Shown: piece by piece, positions 1 through 15,400 of the stretch
Layout: every line of letters starts with the position of its first letter
How positions within the stretch are numbered: position 1 is the first letter of the stretch
Assembly: GCF_964204645.1 (NCBI RefSeq)
Contig: NC_134031.1
Coordinates: 930,001-994,000 of the forward strand
Direction: 5' to 3'
Length of the DNA: 64,000 nt
From: Tubulanus polymorphus
Taxonomy: Eukaryota > Nemertea > Palaeonemertea > Tubulaniformes > Tubulanidae
Notes under the pieces: generated by a model
Database searches by the model: none
Told to the model about the DNA's origin: nothing
The model's input: only the letters and a program-made list of their open reading frames with translations
Program-made: the position numbers and the translations under genes

Positions 1-453
1 CAACCTAAAAAGCTGTTTCATAAATACGTACATACTTCTACGAGAGACTATGTATAGAATAGACACGTTTGTGTGAGAATAAAGCTGTTAAGTGGCTGTT
101 CATTGAAATATGTGTCGTCTCGCTATATTTGTACTTAGTGTCAAGATCATGCATGAACGACATAATATTCTCGAACAAAATAACTGGAAATGACGTCGTT
201 TGAAACATTTTGATATCTACGATATATTTTGTAATATTCATAATTCCCCAAAATCTTATAGTAGTCCGGTCTATATTAGAGATATCAGGAAGTTCGGTCT
301 GCAAAATTACATCATATCACAAAATATCTATCAACTTCTTTTTAACAGTTTCGAGTGTTCTGAAATGAGACATTTTTCTCTGATATTTTTTCCTGTTCAA
401 AATGTCACTGGAATATGATGGTATATATATATATATATATATTGTGTTTGCAG

Positions 454-3400
454 GTCAACTTGGTTGTTCGATAAAACCGTGTCTGAACGGCGGAACCTGT
501 AAACCTGACACTAATGTAGACTATGTATGTCAATGCACTGCAGGTAATGTTACATTCGCTATGAAATATAATCTGTGCGAATTCTTTCCAATCTTGAGTC
601 AAATATTGATTAAATATTCCGCCTCTCGAGAGAAATCAATCTTCTCAAACAATATGTAACGTCTTATGAAATTTAAATGACTTCAGGAGCCGTTCATTTC
701 AAGTACATAGGAATCCATGGGAGGAGAGGGATAAACAATGGGATACCTAAATGAATACTTATAACTAAGTACTTGCAGGAGTCTCCAAAATTTTCCATAC
801 ATACTTCATGTAAAGCCCGCCTGAATATCTACTAGTGAATGAGATGCTCAAAAAAATTTTGGATTTGATTTTAAACTTTCATGACATTGTTTTATTATAT
901 CTCGGTTGTCTTGGATACAACCTTAACTATGAAATACCTCGAATTTCGCTGGTTTCAGTTGAAGATAATGTTAATGAATTGTTTTGCAGCTTACAGCGGC
1001 AGAAATTGTCAAACAAAAATCAACTATTGCGGTTCGTCGCCGTGTAAGAACAGAGGAATCTGTTCCGATCAACCGAGTAACTATACGTGTAGCTGTGCTG
1101 GAACAGGTACAGTCAAACATCAATCCCTTCGCACTGTGAATAAAAAGAGTCTGAAATGTCTTCTTGAGTTCAGTGTTTCAATTATATTATTTCAATTATA
1201 GTTGTCGTCTTCGGTTAGATAATTCAGTTGTAACCTCAGTACCTGGTATTCCTGAAGATGACTATTAGGATAGTCAATGTTTAGTAAGCTACCTTTAGCT
1301 CGAGGAAACATTTTTGACTGTTATTTTTTTCATGTATTTCCTGTTTTAGCTTTGTACATGTTTTAATTATTGATGATTGCGTTTGCGTTTCAGGATACGG
1401 AGGATCGCAGTGCACTAATAACATCAATGAATGTTTGAACAATCCCTGCCAGAATCAAGCACCGTGCGTTGATATGCCTGGTACATATATATGTAATTGT
1501 CCTCCCGGATATACAGGACAGAATTGTGAAATGGTACGTCATTCTACCAAAAAATCATCATCAAGACTTATCTTTCATTATATTAACTTCCCGAGGACAT
1601 TGCTATAAAATGAAAACTGATGCAGGCTTTATTTATTCGGTAGAATGTGACTAAATGTATGTCGAGTCCATGTCGTAATGGAGGAGTATGTACAGACAGT
1701 GGAAACTCTTATAACTGCACATGTCCTAATGGATTTACGGGTAGAAACTGTGAGAATGATGTAAATGATTGTTTGGGCGTCACTTGTGCTGCTAATAGAG
1801 AATGCATCGATATGAATAACACTTATTCCTGTAACTGTAAAACAAACTTCACCGGTAAGTCCTTATAACTGACACCTTCTAACTGACAGTCACTGTGTCA
1901 GTGTTAACTCTGAACTCAGGATCCAGTTCCACAGTTGTGAGTTAGAGCTAACTCTGAACTCTGGATGCAGTAGTCCTTTACAGTTGTGAGAATTTGAGTT
2001 AACTCTGAACTCAGGATCCAGTTCCACAGTTATGAGTTAAAGTTAACTCCTAAGACGTGTTAATTTTCAATGAGTAAACTCCGATGAGTCGTTTCATAAC
2101 TTACTACCGAAGAACTGGATTCAGGATGATATCTATGACTATCGCTGGAATAATCTGTTGGTTAAATTGTAGGTATAGCTAATGATACAAGTGCGTGTCA
2201 GGATATTGATGAATGTCAACCTTCAAATCCTTGTTTAAACGGTGCTAATTGTACGAATCTGATTGGTGGATATAACTGCACGTGTGTGGCTGGTTACATC
2301 GGTAATCATTGTGAAACAAAGATCAACAAATGTGTTCCTAATCCGTGTAATAACAGTGTGAGGTAAGATCAATTATATTTCAGTAATCTGAGGGTGACAG
2401 CTAACCAGGAGAACCTGTGTAAATCACTGAACACACGCCAAAGAATCACATATTGCCTAGAATCACATATTGTTTGATCATATGGACAGTTGAGTACTTT
2501 CTGTTTTAGATGTAAAGATCTATTGAATGATTTTCAATGTGAATGTTTACGCGGCTGGGGCGGCAAAACATGTTCTACTAACATCAACAATTGCAACCCA
2601 AACCCGTGTCAAAATGGAGTCTGCGCTGATCTCGTAAGTTATATTCATTTTCATTATACATACCGGTACAATCAAACTTGTTCCTGTTCTCATATTATGA
2701 ACTGGATCATCTATTGCAACTTGAAACATCCAAATGATGAATTAGGCTCAGTGAATTGATTCGGGACTCTAAAATACAGATGACGACTAACACTTTGTCA
2801 ATTGTATTAGAAATACAAATCGAGATTCAGAAATATGGATGACTTCAGTCGACTTATTTGAAGATGACTGAATCGAATTTGACTGTAACTTTTTCTCACT
2901 TGGTTTAGTGTCTACAATAATAGAAGCACCTGGTTCCGCAGTTCTCTGTTAGATTAGTTTATTTTTTTCTGTTAAGAAGTCAAATATAACTGTTTGAACT
3001 GGGTCCAGATTGCTTGAATATTGACGCTTGAGTTGAATTCATACTTTTTCAGTAAGTTTGACTCTGGAATCAAATCTTAACTCACTCATCACTCTGGAAG
3101 CGAGTGCAGTATTGCGAGTTTGATGCGAGAGAGTAAAATTGTAATCGTTCTATTTCAGATTGATGGTTATAACTGCACTTGTAATAAAGGATTTGTTGGA
3201 TTACGTTGTCAGAGTCTGTATAAATCCTGTTATCCGAACCCGTGTAAGAATTACGCGACTTGTGTGAATAAAATCGCTGATTATCAATGCAATTGTCAAC
3301 CTGGCTACAAAGGTAAATATCTTTATCTATATCAGTAGACTGTTACTCCATTAGATTTACTAGGAGGTAGCTGAAGATTATTGCGAGGCAGTTGAGAGTG

Positions 3401-6400
3401 ATGACGGGTTCTCATGGCATGAATTGGGATAGGAAATTATCTGATATTTTGTAGTGTGGCATGTGATGATCTGATGCTATGGGCTCCGTGCCAAGAGAGT
3501 GTGATCCTTAACAGATCCATGATCTGCAGAGAAAAGTTTTAGGGGATCAGGGGATTCCGGATTAATTTTTCCCTCAGGCAATCCCCGCTGAGAATATCTT
3601 ATGTATAGTTTAATCAGGGAATTTTTCGTCAATTTAGGATCCCCTGATCTGTTAAGTAAACCCTGATTTATGAGGGTTGATTTATATGAATTTTGTAGGT
3701 AAACATTGTGAGATCGATATCAATGAATGTCAACCGGTGAATCCCTGTCAGAATAACGGAGTGTGCTCGCATTTAGTAGCTGATTATAACTGTTCGTGCG
3801 CAGCTGGATGGATGGGTAAAAACTGTACGCAACCATACGACGCGTGCTCGTTCAAACCATGCGCAAACAGCGCCACTTGTACGACGACGATACCGCAGAC
3901 GCAGTACGCGTGTCAGTGTCCGCCTGGTTTCAACGGCACTAACTGTGATAATAACATCGATGATTGCATCGGAGTGAAATGTCCGAATGGTCAAGTGTGC
4001 TTCGATCTCGTACAGAATTATAAATGCGCATGTCCTACAGGTAAATATTCATTTTCATTCAATCGTAGAGAGTTTTAGAGATTGAGTGGTTTAAATCATT
4101 GAACCCTAACTGGTCTCTCGTAAATCAGTCATCGGTTTAAATCCTAGTGAAGCTTCTTGTCCAATAGTTCTTCTCTGATCTCTCATCCTTCAATTGAGAA
4201 AATGAAACCTTGAACCTACTAATACCCTGAGTAACGAAGCTGTGTGGGTTGAGAGTAACCTGCTAATACCCTGAGATGAGAAGCTGAGTGGATTAAGAGT
4301 AACCTGTTTAAACTGCCCTGATATACTATTGGATTAAATCATTTAACCTCATGACGTGACCACGGCCTTTGAAGTGTTGCCCGCACACTGTAAGCAGCCA
4401 GCAGGACTCGTATCCGCTTGTTACTCAGCGCTGATAGCGGATGCATCAGCATCACGCCTTATCTCACTGAGCTACTCGGGCCGTGTCCAATTGATTTAGG
4501 AAATTTCTGCTTAAATAAAGAATATTTTGGAAGATGAGACAATCTTTAGATATCCCTAGAGTGTACTTTAAAAAAAAAACCATTGTATTTTTAGGATTTG
4601 ATGGAGTGAATTGTTTGAATAATATACAGGAATGTGTAGTGAATGGAAACCCGTGTTTAAACGGAGGTCGGTGTAAAGATGGGATCGGTGATTATACGTG
4701 TGAATGTCTTCAGGAAACGATCGACCTGACCCCGTACGTCAATGAGTTCCGTGTCTATACGACTGGCTGGACCGGTAAAAACTGTCAGACCAGTATCAAC
4801 GAATGCGCTTACAAACCGCCTATCTGTCTGAACAGTGGTCGCTGTATAGAACTTTCTGGATTCACTAAATTTGAATGTGGTTGCGTTTCACCACAAGTCG
4901 GATATTATGCAACTGGTAAGTTGAACAATCTTTATGAAGAAATCTTGCCAATGATTCAATGAATTTCCGCATTAAGCTTGCGTCAATCTTAACAGTTGAT
5001 TCATCAATTAAGCAGTTCTTTGTCTAGTTCTTTGGTTAAATTAAGCAGTTGTTTAGTTAATTAAAGCCACCGGTCACTGGTCTCGTCAATCCAGGGTTTA
5101 TGGGTTCAAACCCTGTGTGGCGAAAGTTCTTCTCTGGTCTCTCCCCCATTGGGAAAAAGAAACATCAAACCCGGTTATAATGCCCTGCGTGGGGCTTTGC
5201 GGGTTGAGGGTGTTTATAAAAAATTTAAGTAGCTCTTTAGCTCTTCAATTAGATTAAGGAGATCTTTGCGATATTTTCAATGCGTTTTATTTTGTCAGGT
5301 CGATTTTGTGAAAAAGTTGAAGGTTACTGTAAGACGAATCCTCCATCTTGTAAGAATAATGGAACATGTATAGGAGTTGATGGTGGATTTGATTGTCGAT
5401 GTCTGCCTGGTTTCACTGGTACGTACCTGTGTGTGTGTGCAGTTTATAAATACAGCTAAATTATCAATTTTCAGTCAATAATAAATTGAACTAAGATGAT
5501 GGCTTCACTGTGTTGAGACCACGGTCCAACCACCAAACTATCATAGCTGAAATAACCAGGGCCCAGTTGCATAGTCATGGCTTAGACTTGAGTAAGCCCT
5601 TGGGTTAAGGTTAAAACTGATCTATAAAGCCAGTCCAAGTAGTTCATTTTCACAGGCAGGTTTATGGATTGATAATAACTTTCACCTGGTGAATTGAATT
5701 GAGTTAATACTCAGGGTCAGTTCCACAGTTGTGAGTTAAGATTTGACTCAAGATTTAAGTCATTGAAACTCACAAAAAAATGAACTACTAGTTAGTTCAA
5801 TATCAGGATTCATTCTAACTCAATACTGTTGAACTGGATTCAGAGTCAAATTCTGAAGCCATTTTCACAGATCTCAGTTAAACTTCAACTTCAGAATTAA
5901 AAAACATTGAAGATGAACTGATTTCCTCCCTAAGGAGAAATATAGAACTGGATCATCGGTTCATAAGTTTATTTTGTTCTGTTTTTTAGGTGATGATTGC
6001 GGAGTGAATATCAATGATTGCGAATTAAACCCGTGTTTTAATAACGGTACCTGCGTCGATGAAGTGAACGGATTCACGTGTAATTGTCCTTCCGGATTCA
6101 ACGGAAAACAATGCGAAAATAACATCAATGAATGTTTGACGAACCCGTGTAAGAACAACGCTCGATGTATCGACACTCTCGGCAGGTACTGTATCGTACG
6201 CATAGCATCCTGTTACATGGTTCAGGTTAGGGTCGGATTCCACAGACAAAAGACTGGAAATGATTTAATTAAAGAAAAAACTCAATTATGAACGCAAAAT
6301 CATGTTCCGACTCAATTCTACGAGCCATTTTCAAAACTGTCAGGAAAACTGTTCATAGAAATTAGTCAAAACATCAAATACTCAATTAAAAATTGTGGGT

Positions 6401-9400
6401 TTTTTTCAACAAGTGGTTGACGTTGATGGTAGATACAAATGCAGTTAAATCTGTTCGTTTTGAATAAGAGAATCAAATCAAACTCTGAACTGTGAAACTT
6501 GGTCCCGTTTGGAAATGTGCATGTATCTCTGCTAAAAGAAAGCCAAAAACTTGAGTTCCCTGCACGTAGAATTTCAAAGAAAGTTTTGCTCATTGAAGTC
6601 TGAGGAGTCAATCATTCATGACCCTCGTTCATCAAACATTATGAAGGTTATGAATATGTATATATATGTGTACTGTATATAGGTTTCGAGGACATACAGT
6701 CACGACTAGTAGGCCTATACCTGATGATCAACGGTAATCATTAAAACCACATTTTATAAAGCATGAATTCACAACATGTTCGATCATCAAGATCATTTTG
6801 ATTCAGTTACAAATCTTGTTGATTCGAAGTTTTGACTACAGTTTACTACAGTTCAAGGCATGTTTTCATCAATTATTCATTTATTTACTAATCATTCACT
6901 ACTAACTAAAACTAGAATCAAAAGAAGATAAAGTTTCACAAACTGAAGCATGGTTCGAATCTAACCCCCAAACCTGTACACGATGTTACAAATTTCAGCT
7001 GTTTTATTCATTTCTCGTTAAAAAGACAAGTTCTTTATTAAAATGAATGCATTATTCAAAACTTAAAGAATAAGGACATAAGTTATACACGTAGGTTGTG
7101 CAGAATGCATTGTGTTATTATTGCTTGATTCTTTTTGCATCCACCAAAATCTGGTCATGAAAACAAAAATTCCATTCAGTAGACATGTGTTAGATATTGA
7201 TTTCATCGTGAGAAATCTACTATTATCTATCTGTATGTGTGTGTGGTTTTATTTTTAAGCTATAAATGTGACTGCACTGGTACTGGTTTTATTGGTGCTA
7301 CATGTGAACTGAACGTCAACGACTGCATGCCGGATCCGTGTCAAAATAACGCGACCTGTACTGATCTGATCAAGGTACGTGTTCCAGGAATTTCAGTAAC
7401 ACCAAACTCGCCATGCCCTCTGTTATATCCACTGATCATAGTGAACAGCAATGTAATTTAAAGAAGGGCTTTTAAAACGGAAAGAGGAGAGTGAAAACCA
7501 AATCATTCATTAAATGTACCTTCGGAATGCTATGTCTCCGAATCCAGGGCTCCCACATCACGGTAGCCAAATAAGTCAGGAATATACGTAATTTAGCCGT
7601 AGAGAGTCTCTGTCTCAATACAGATGAAAAATAGCGAAAAACTGAATTTGGATGAGCCACAATTTACCCTTGAATTCTGTTCTATGTAAGAATGAGTTGA
7701 TTGTTTATAATTATGTTTTGATTGTAGGATTTCAACTGCCGTTGTCCGGCCGGTTACGAGGGTAAAACGTGTCAGATTGATATAGATGAGTGTTTACCCG
7801 TTAACCCTTGTTCTCACGGAGGGGTCTGTCTACAACGTTCTAATCAATCCCTATATGGTAGTAATATCCCCGGGTTTGAAGGTAGTTTCAGTTATGATAA
7901 AGCTGCAGGATTCGTCTGTCAATGTGCTGCCGGATATGAGGGTAAGATTTTCATTCACAATTCTGAATTTCCTTCTCAATGATTTCTGCGCTTAGAAAGT
8001 AGAATTCTCCTTAGATTTGAGAGCAGTTCACTCAAAAACCTGACCTGTACCAATAAGTTTCTTGCAGATCGGGGAAATCAGACAATATCAGTGAATTCTG
8101 ACCATTTTCTTAAAAAATCAGGGAATTTGAATCTTTGTTGTCTTGTTGTTCTGGCTGGTGACGAATGGCACGAGGAACCTCAAATAACCCACTGAGGATA
8201 TCTAGTTATTTAATCTGGGAATTTCGGTCAAGAGTCAGGGAAATATCGGGGAATTTTGGATTCCTGATCTGTAAGAACCCTGAATACCGAGTAAGGTAGA
8301 ATCTGCTGTATATAAGTATTATTAATGATAGATTTATGTATTTATTTTAAGGGGTTCAATGTAAAACAGATATAAACGAATGTAATCTTTGGACTCCGTG
8401 CGTGAATGGAACGTGTGTCGATCGCGTCAACAATTACACGTGTAACTGTAACCCCGGTTACGAGGGTCGCAACTGTTCCGTCGAAATAAACGAGTGTACG
8501 ACGTATAACCCGTGTTCGCAGAACGGCGCCATCTGTATCGATCTGATAAACGATTACCGGTGTAAGTGTCGCGTGTTTAACGGCGTTTTATACGGAGGTA
8601 AGAACTGCACGACCGAACTAACGGGCTGCGTCGGTAATCAGTGTCAGAACGCAGCCACGTGTACGCCTTACCTTGTTAACGAACAAACGATGACTCATAA
8701 TTATACGTGCACGTGTCCGCACGGATATACCGGGTATTACTGTAATCATACGACTATTTCGTCATACGCCGGTAATACGTACATGCTCGTACAGACGAGC
8801 GGTAATACATCGCTGCGGATACAGCTCAGTTTACGCACGACTCTTCCGAACGGAATAATCCTCTACGCGGGCGACGTCGTTACTAGTTACGTAATTCTCG
8901 AGCTTTTAGCCGGAAAACTGAAATTATCGTATAAACTCATCAACGACGCGAATCATCAATCATTGACTCATGATTTAACGCTGAATGACGCGAGTTGGCA
9001 CCGAGTTGAGATAATCATCGAATCCAGCGGAATCCGACTGTTTGTTTACGATAAATCGTGCGCTCAATCGCGATGTCCGCTTTCACCGATCAGTTTCTCG
9101 CTGGGAAAAACCATCGCGACGACGGCGCTCTACTTCGGTAGCCGCAGTCCGAACGTCTCGATAGGAGCTTCCGATACGAACTTCGTCGGTTGTTTACAGG
9201 ATATAGTGGTAGATGGCGTTACCGTACGACCGGCGGACCAGCTGACGAGCTCTAAGAATCTAGTTGAAGGATGTCCTCGAACTCCTCAATGCGTACCTAA
9301 CCCGTGTAATGGAAAAGGGTCGTGTATCGATAAATGGAATCAGTTCCAGTGTGTTTGTAATCGCCCGTACTACGGAACTAACTGCTCTTTACGTAAGTTT

Positions 9401-12400
9401 TTAAATTATATTCAAGTCATCATCGCATAAGTCGTCAAATTGCTGAAGACATCTCTCTTTCTGAGTTTCAATTTGTATTTGCAAATTAGTTTACTAAATA
9501 GTAGTCATCATTTTTCAATTCTAATTTCTATTTCTTCAAGACCCAGTTCCACAGTTGTGAGTTAGAGTTAACTCTGAGTTAAAATTAGTTCATTTTCAAT
9601 GAGTTAACTCAGGGTCAAATCTTAACCCCGAACTGTGGAACTGGACCCAATTTTGCGATTTAGTCGTCTTCAAAATAACTATGATAACTTAAAAGCGAAT
9701 TTGACTTCATCTGAAATGAAGAGTATTCAGAATTTTTCCTTTAGTTTTCCTGAATGAAGAATTAACCTGGTGTTTGTAATGTGAATGTTTTGTAGAGTAT
9801 AACGCTGCTACGTTTGGTTTGAACTCAACGGCTGGATTCGTACATTTCATCGTTCCCTCGGTTCGCGCTCAAAAAATCGCCGATTCCGGCAAAGCATCGC
9901 TTTCATTTCTGATTAGAACCCGACAACAAAACGGCTTCGTATTCTATTACGGGTCCGACCCGGCAACCGCAACTAATCAACAATACACGATCCTCGAAGT
10001 GGTTAACTCCCGTCTGAATCTACGAGTGAAATTATCACAGACCGAGCAACAATTCACCTCGACGACCGTCGTTAGCGACGGGCAACAATACCTGGTAGTC
10101 GTCGATCGATCGAAGGATAAACTGAGATTAACGAGTAACGGTAATCCGGTATTAGACGTTACGATTAATCCGTATTCCAGTCCGGAATTACCGGCTACCG
10201 ATATCTACGTCGGTAGTATCCCGGTGACCTCGTCGCCGCCGACGACCGGCAGACGTAGACTGTTACAGCAGACGAACTCGTTAATGAATCAACCGTCTTA
10301 CGTCGGTACCGTACAGAACGGAATGTTAAACAATATTCATTTAGAAATGTTACCGAATACGCCGGGAGCGGCTGTGCCGGCGCTTAACGCTAAAACATCT
10401 GCGAATATAAAACCGGGCGAAGTTACTGCTCCGATCTGTGCTTCAAAACCCTGTGAACGCAACGCCACCTGTACTGATGTATTCTACAATGATTTCAAGT
10501 GAGTATTTTACATTTCATTTCATTTGATGCTAAACCTCAGCAAACCCGTAAACACTGGGACTGGAAAATTAATTCAAATTAGAAATTGGAAACATTGATA
10601 CCAGAATATCAGAAAATGTTTTGAATTTTTGCTCCAGTTTTTGAAAAGTCTGTTTGGTAAGGTTTACTCTTTGAAGTTGAACTTTAGTTTGTGGGATATG
10701 TAAAAGATGCGATGTCACTTTATAGATATACAATAGATTGTCTCCCAGGCAGCAAGTGAATTCCGGGTTAGTCACAGCATGAATTAGAGTAGGAACATTT
10801 TAAACATTCTGTCTGCGATAATCCGAAACAATCTAAGTCTACTGTATTATGTATTTCTACCAGAAGGTGGCAGCCTTGTAGTTCTCGTAGAAGTCTGGTA
10901 GATACACCTATACATCGCTAATAGCTCCTGATTTGTCAATGAGATTTTTTCTTAGAATTGTTTTAAATGTGTGCTAGGACAAGCTGTGTATTTTTGCACA
11001 CTTAACTGTGTCCAAAATGTAGGAAAAGTTCCTATAAATGACTACTTATATAAATAGGTTTACTTCATACCTGTCAGTCAATATCCATTGTGTCTCAGGC
11101 AAATTAGAAATTCTATTTCTATGTAATTTCGCCTGAGTTCATGACGTTGAAAAAAGTACAAAAATGCATGTTTAGAATACAATACCGGTATTTGTACATA
11201 CAGCATGGGGTAGACTTTAGCTAGCTATAGTCAAACTATATTGTATTAGCTATATCTACTTGGATAAACTACTGGTACATAAATAGCTATGACTGTTTTA
11301 GCAAGGTAGCTATATCTACTTGATAAAGCTCCTGGTAGCTAAGTCATTCTATGATTGATTTAGCTAGGTAGCTATATTAGGTAGCTGGTAATCACACTAA
11401 TGGAATGTATGCGTTATTGGCTGCATGTGTTATATTACGTACGTGATTATGAATCCTATATTCGGATCAAACCATTCAATACGGTATAAAATCAATAATT
11501 GATTGATATCGGTGTTAATTAGATTAGACTGAGCTAGTGGATCGCGCAGTGCTTATCAACTATCAGTTGTGCTGATATACCGCACAAACAGTGACAGTGA
11601 CCGTGGTCAATCTTCATTCTGATTCCGGATTATATATCAATAATCACACAGTTTGTCTTCACTCAGTCTAAGACACAATATGAGGAGATTCTCTACATAT
11701 ATTTCGCTAGTACAGATTTATGTACACAGATTGTGTGTGTTTGATTTGAAGTGATATTTGCTCGACAGTAATAGATCAAACAATTCAACTTTCACCTGAA
11801 ATATAATCTGATCGATCACATAGTGTTGTCTGATTCAGATATTCATGTGGTTGAACTATACGTCATTTATAGTGAAAACAACTTTAAATTAAGTGATTTC
11901 TGGAATGTTTCATACGCATGAAGGATGTTAATCTAGGAATCTTGTGTTATCTATGTTAGTTCTATGAACTGTTAAGAGATGGCGCTCTTGTTACAGTGTC
12001 TAGTATCTATCGCTATTCTTTCAGTGCTCGTACAGTAAGTAAACCACAGCGCCCCCTGCTGTCCTCGATATCTAAACCCGTACTTCGATATTGAATCTAC
12101 TCCTATTTTTCAGATGTAATTGTCCGGCAGGATTTACTGGTAAAAACTGCAGCGCGATGGAATTCTGTTATTACTCGACTTGTCCTCAAGGTGGCGTTTG
12201 TCGTAATAAGATCGATGGTTATGAATGTAAGTAACGCCCCCTCACTGAGATCTATCACACTAGAATCAGAGAGAACTCTTACAATCTCCTTACAGATCAC
12301 GGAATCTGAATTTATTTATCCCTGCAAGTATAATAAGGGAATTCTGGCTGTTTCCTCAAAAATCCAAGCACTTAAAGGTTCTAACAGATAGGGAAAATCT

Positions 12401-15400
12401 AACGCTTTTGATGATAATGAAAAAGTCAGGGAATTCAAATTGTTGATGCCTAGTTGTTCTGACTAGTGACCAGTGGCAATAATAAACTCAATGATATGAA
12501 TCTGACCCATATTGTGGATATCTTATGATTCAGTCAAGAGCTGGAAAAATCAGGGAAATATCAAGAACCCTAAACATAAAGAGATATGATTTGAAATTGT
12601 ATATTTGTGTTTGTGATTTCAGGTATCGCTGCGGGAACATTCGACGGTAAAACCACCCTAGTTACGTATAAAACAACTGTCAATGCGACACGGACGATTT
12701 CAACGATATCGCTGAGTTTCAGAACTCGCGAACTCGTCGGAACTCTACTCTATACGTCGAACGCCGGGAATTCTGTTAAATTCTTACTTAACAATGGACG
12801 ATTGAAGGTTGAATTCTCGCTGGGCGTCAACGGTTTTATAGAATCGAATCAAACCATCAACGACGCTCAGTGGTACACTACCGTTTTAACATTCACCGGT
12901 TCACTGGTGAAATTAGACGTGAACGGAACTATAACGACCAGTCCGCTGACGCAACCGGCTAATAGTGTTACTACGGCGTTATCGGATAACGGTATATTCG
13001 TAGGCGGAGACGGACTGAGTAAGTTTAAAGGTTGTATCCGCGACGCGAATATCGGCTCGTTTAATTTACCGTTTTTCCTCCAATCGAAACTCGTCAACGA
13101 TTCGAGCGTCGAGAAATTCGAAATCGTCTCGAAACCGGCGTTTATAATCGGTTGCCACGGAGACGACGTGTGCGGCCCGAAACCGTGTAAGAACGGCGGC
13201 AACTGCAGCGACATCTGGAATAAATACGAGTGTAAATGCGTGCTGGGATTTAACGGAACGAACTGCGGGAATAATATCGATGATTGTCCCGGCAATAACT
13301 GTTCAACAATCGGAACTAATCAATGCGTGGACGGTGTTAATAGTTACAACTGTAGCTGTAAACCGGGTTATACCGGTACCTGGTACGTTCATCTCTTTAT
13401 CATAAATACTGATTCGTACTTCTCTCAAGAGAGACCGGGAAATACCTCGTCATTAAAATCTCTTTATCATCAATATATATTCAAAATAGGAGCAAAAATA
13501 AATATTCACAATCGAAACATAGTTCGGGCAGTATCGGCGAATCAGGGAAGCGCTGCTGGAATTCTGAATCCCACTGTGGGAGATGTTTTATATCTGTCAA
13601 AGATGGATAGATTTTTGATTTGTATGAAACCTGTAGCTATGATCCTTTACCGTGGTAACGAGGCTGATGTACTAGATCTAGCTCGGCTGACGTATATAAG
13701 TGATGGGTTACTTTTATAAGAGTAATTGGCAGTGTACTGTTCCCAGGCCTCCATAGGTGTCGGGAAAATTCACCCTGAACTGTCTATTTGATACAGATAT
13801 AAACTATTTCTGGTCTGATACCATTTTAAACGAGATTTTCTCAAATTCTATTATGTATTTTTTGTAAACAGCTTTAATTGGCCATAATAGATATCATTGT
13901 TATTAACATCCATGTATTTTTAGGTGTGAAATTGATATAAATGAATGCGATTCGAACCCTTGTAAAAATGGATCTGTCTGCGTTGATAAAGTCAATGATT
14001 TCTTCTGTAATTGTTCAGCTAATTTCACTGGTAAAGTGTGCGATACTCCGGTAAGTTCACAATATTCATATACGCTCATCAAATGAAGATGTCATACGCT
14101 TATCAATGCGGTAAAACTTCGCAATGACTCTGTGCGAAAGACAAGTAAAATATAAATTGCACAATTACGAGATCGAAAAGTCTTGATATTCCTTGATAAT
14201 GGTTTTAGTGAAAAACCAAAAATTCAGATTTTTGATGAATTTTTAATTTTTTGAAGATGTATTTGTTATATATCTTGATGAAATGTATTTCAGATGGATG
14301 AGAAATGTGACGCTCAACCTTGTAAAAATGGCGTCTGTTTCGATAAGAACGCCACATCTCCGAGTAACGTAAGCAAAAATTCACTTCCCGTTTGAGAAAT
14401 TCATGCAAATCATCAGTTACATCACAGTTACAGATCACAGTTACAGATCACAGTTATAGATCACGATAATATTCGATGTTTTTTATTGATATATAGATAA
14501 CGTACGCAACGTATGAATGTCAATGTAATCCTGGTTGGGAGGGACGAATTTGTGACACTAAAATCAACTATTGTAAAACAGCGCCGTGTAAGAATGGAGC
14601 CACTTGTAACAACGATTACACGATATATAACTATACGTGTAGCTGTAAACCAGGTACGTTTAGAAACAAAGATTGTTGCGACAATTATTCATTGCATAGA
14701 TACTGGGGTCAGTTGCACAGTCATGGCTTAAGTCTAGGACCATCTTTGTTCTATAACCAATCTAATAACTTACGTTAGACCAGTCTAAACTCTATTTTGG
14801 TTCTGTAACCAATCTAACAACTTCAGACCAGTCTAAGCTGATTTTGGTTCTCCAACTTAAGTTGTTAGATTGGTTAGGGAACCAAAATGAGCAAGACCAG
14901 TCTAAACTCATTTTGGTTCTCTAACCAATCTAACAACTTCAGACCAGTCTAAACTCATTTTGGTTCTCTAACCAATCTATGTAACAACTTTTAACAGATT
15001 TATGACCACTGTTGAACCTATTTAAATCATGACTGCGACTAGACCTTCATGTATGAACTATGAGTAAAAACATTTTGATTTTTGCAGGATACGATGGTTA
15101 CGACTGCGGGAATAATATCAATGAATGTTTACCAGATCCTTGCGTGAATGGTAATTGTACTGATGGAATAGCGAAGTACACGTGCTCTTGTGACTCAGGT
15201 CAGGATTTCAAAAATCATCCAGAAGTCAGTTCCGCAGTTGAGCGTTATAAATTGACTTTACGGTTGAATCATTGGAAATAGACTAACTACCGGTATATAA
15301 TGTAGAATCAAGCTTAACTGACATCTGTGGAACTGGATTATCAGTATTAGTTAGATGTTGATGATGTCGCGCTGGCTAGAATCCCCCAAACATCGCATTA

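Noticed and set aside
4345-4495. tRNA gene on the minus strand
   Set aside because: A good A box but overlong spacing to the B box and no matching acceptor stem; SINE-like instead.
13383-13719. C-terminal continuation of the exon 12623-13382 frame
   Set aside because: The GTACGT donor at 13383 joins in frame to 13924 and completes the EGF (tryptophan followed by cysteine); the read-through has no EGF cysteines.
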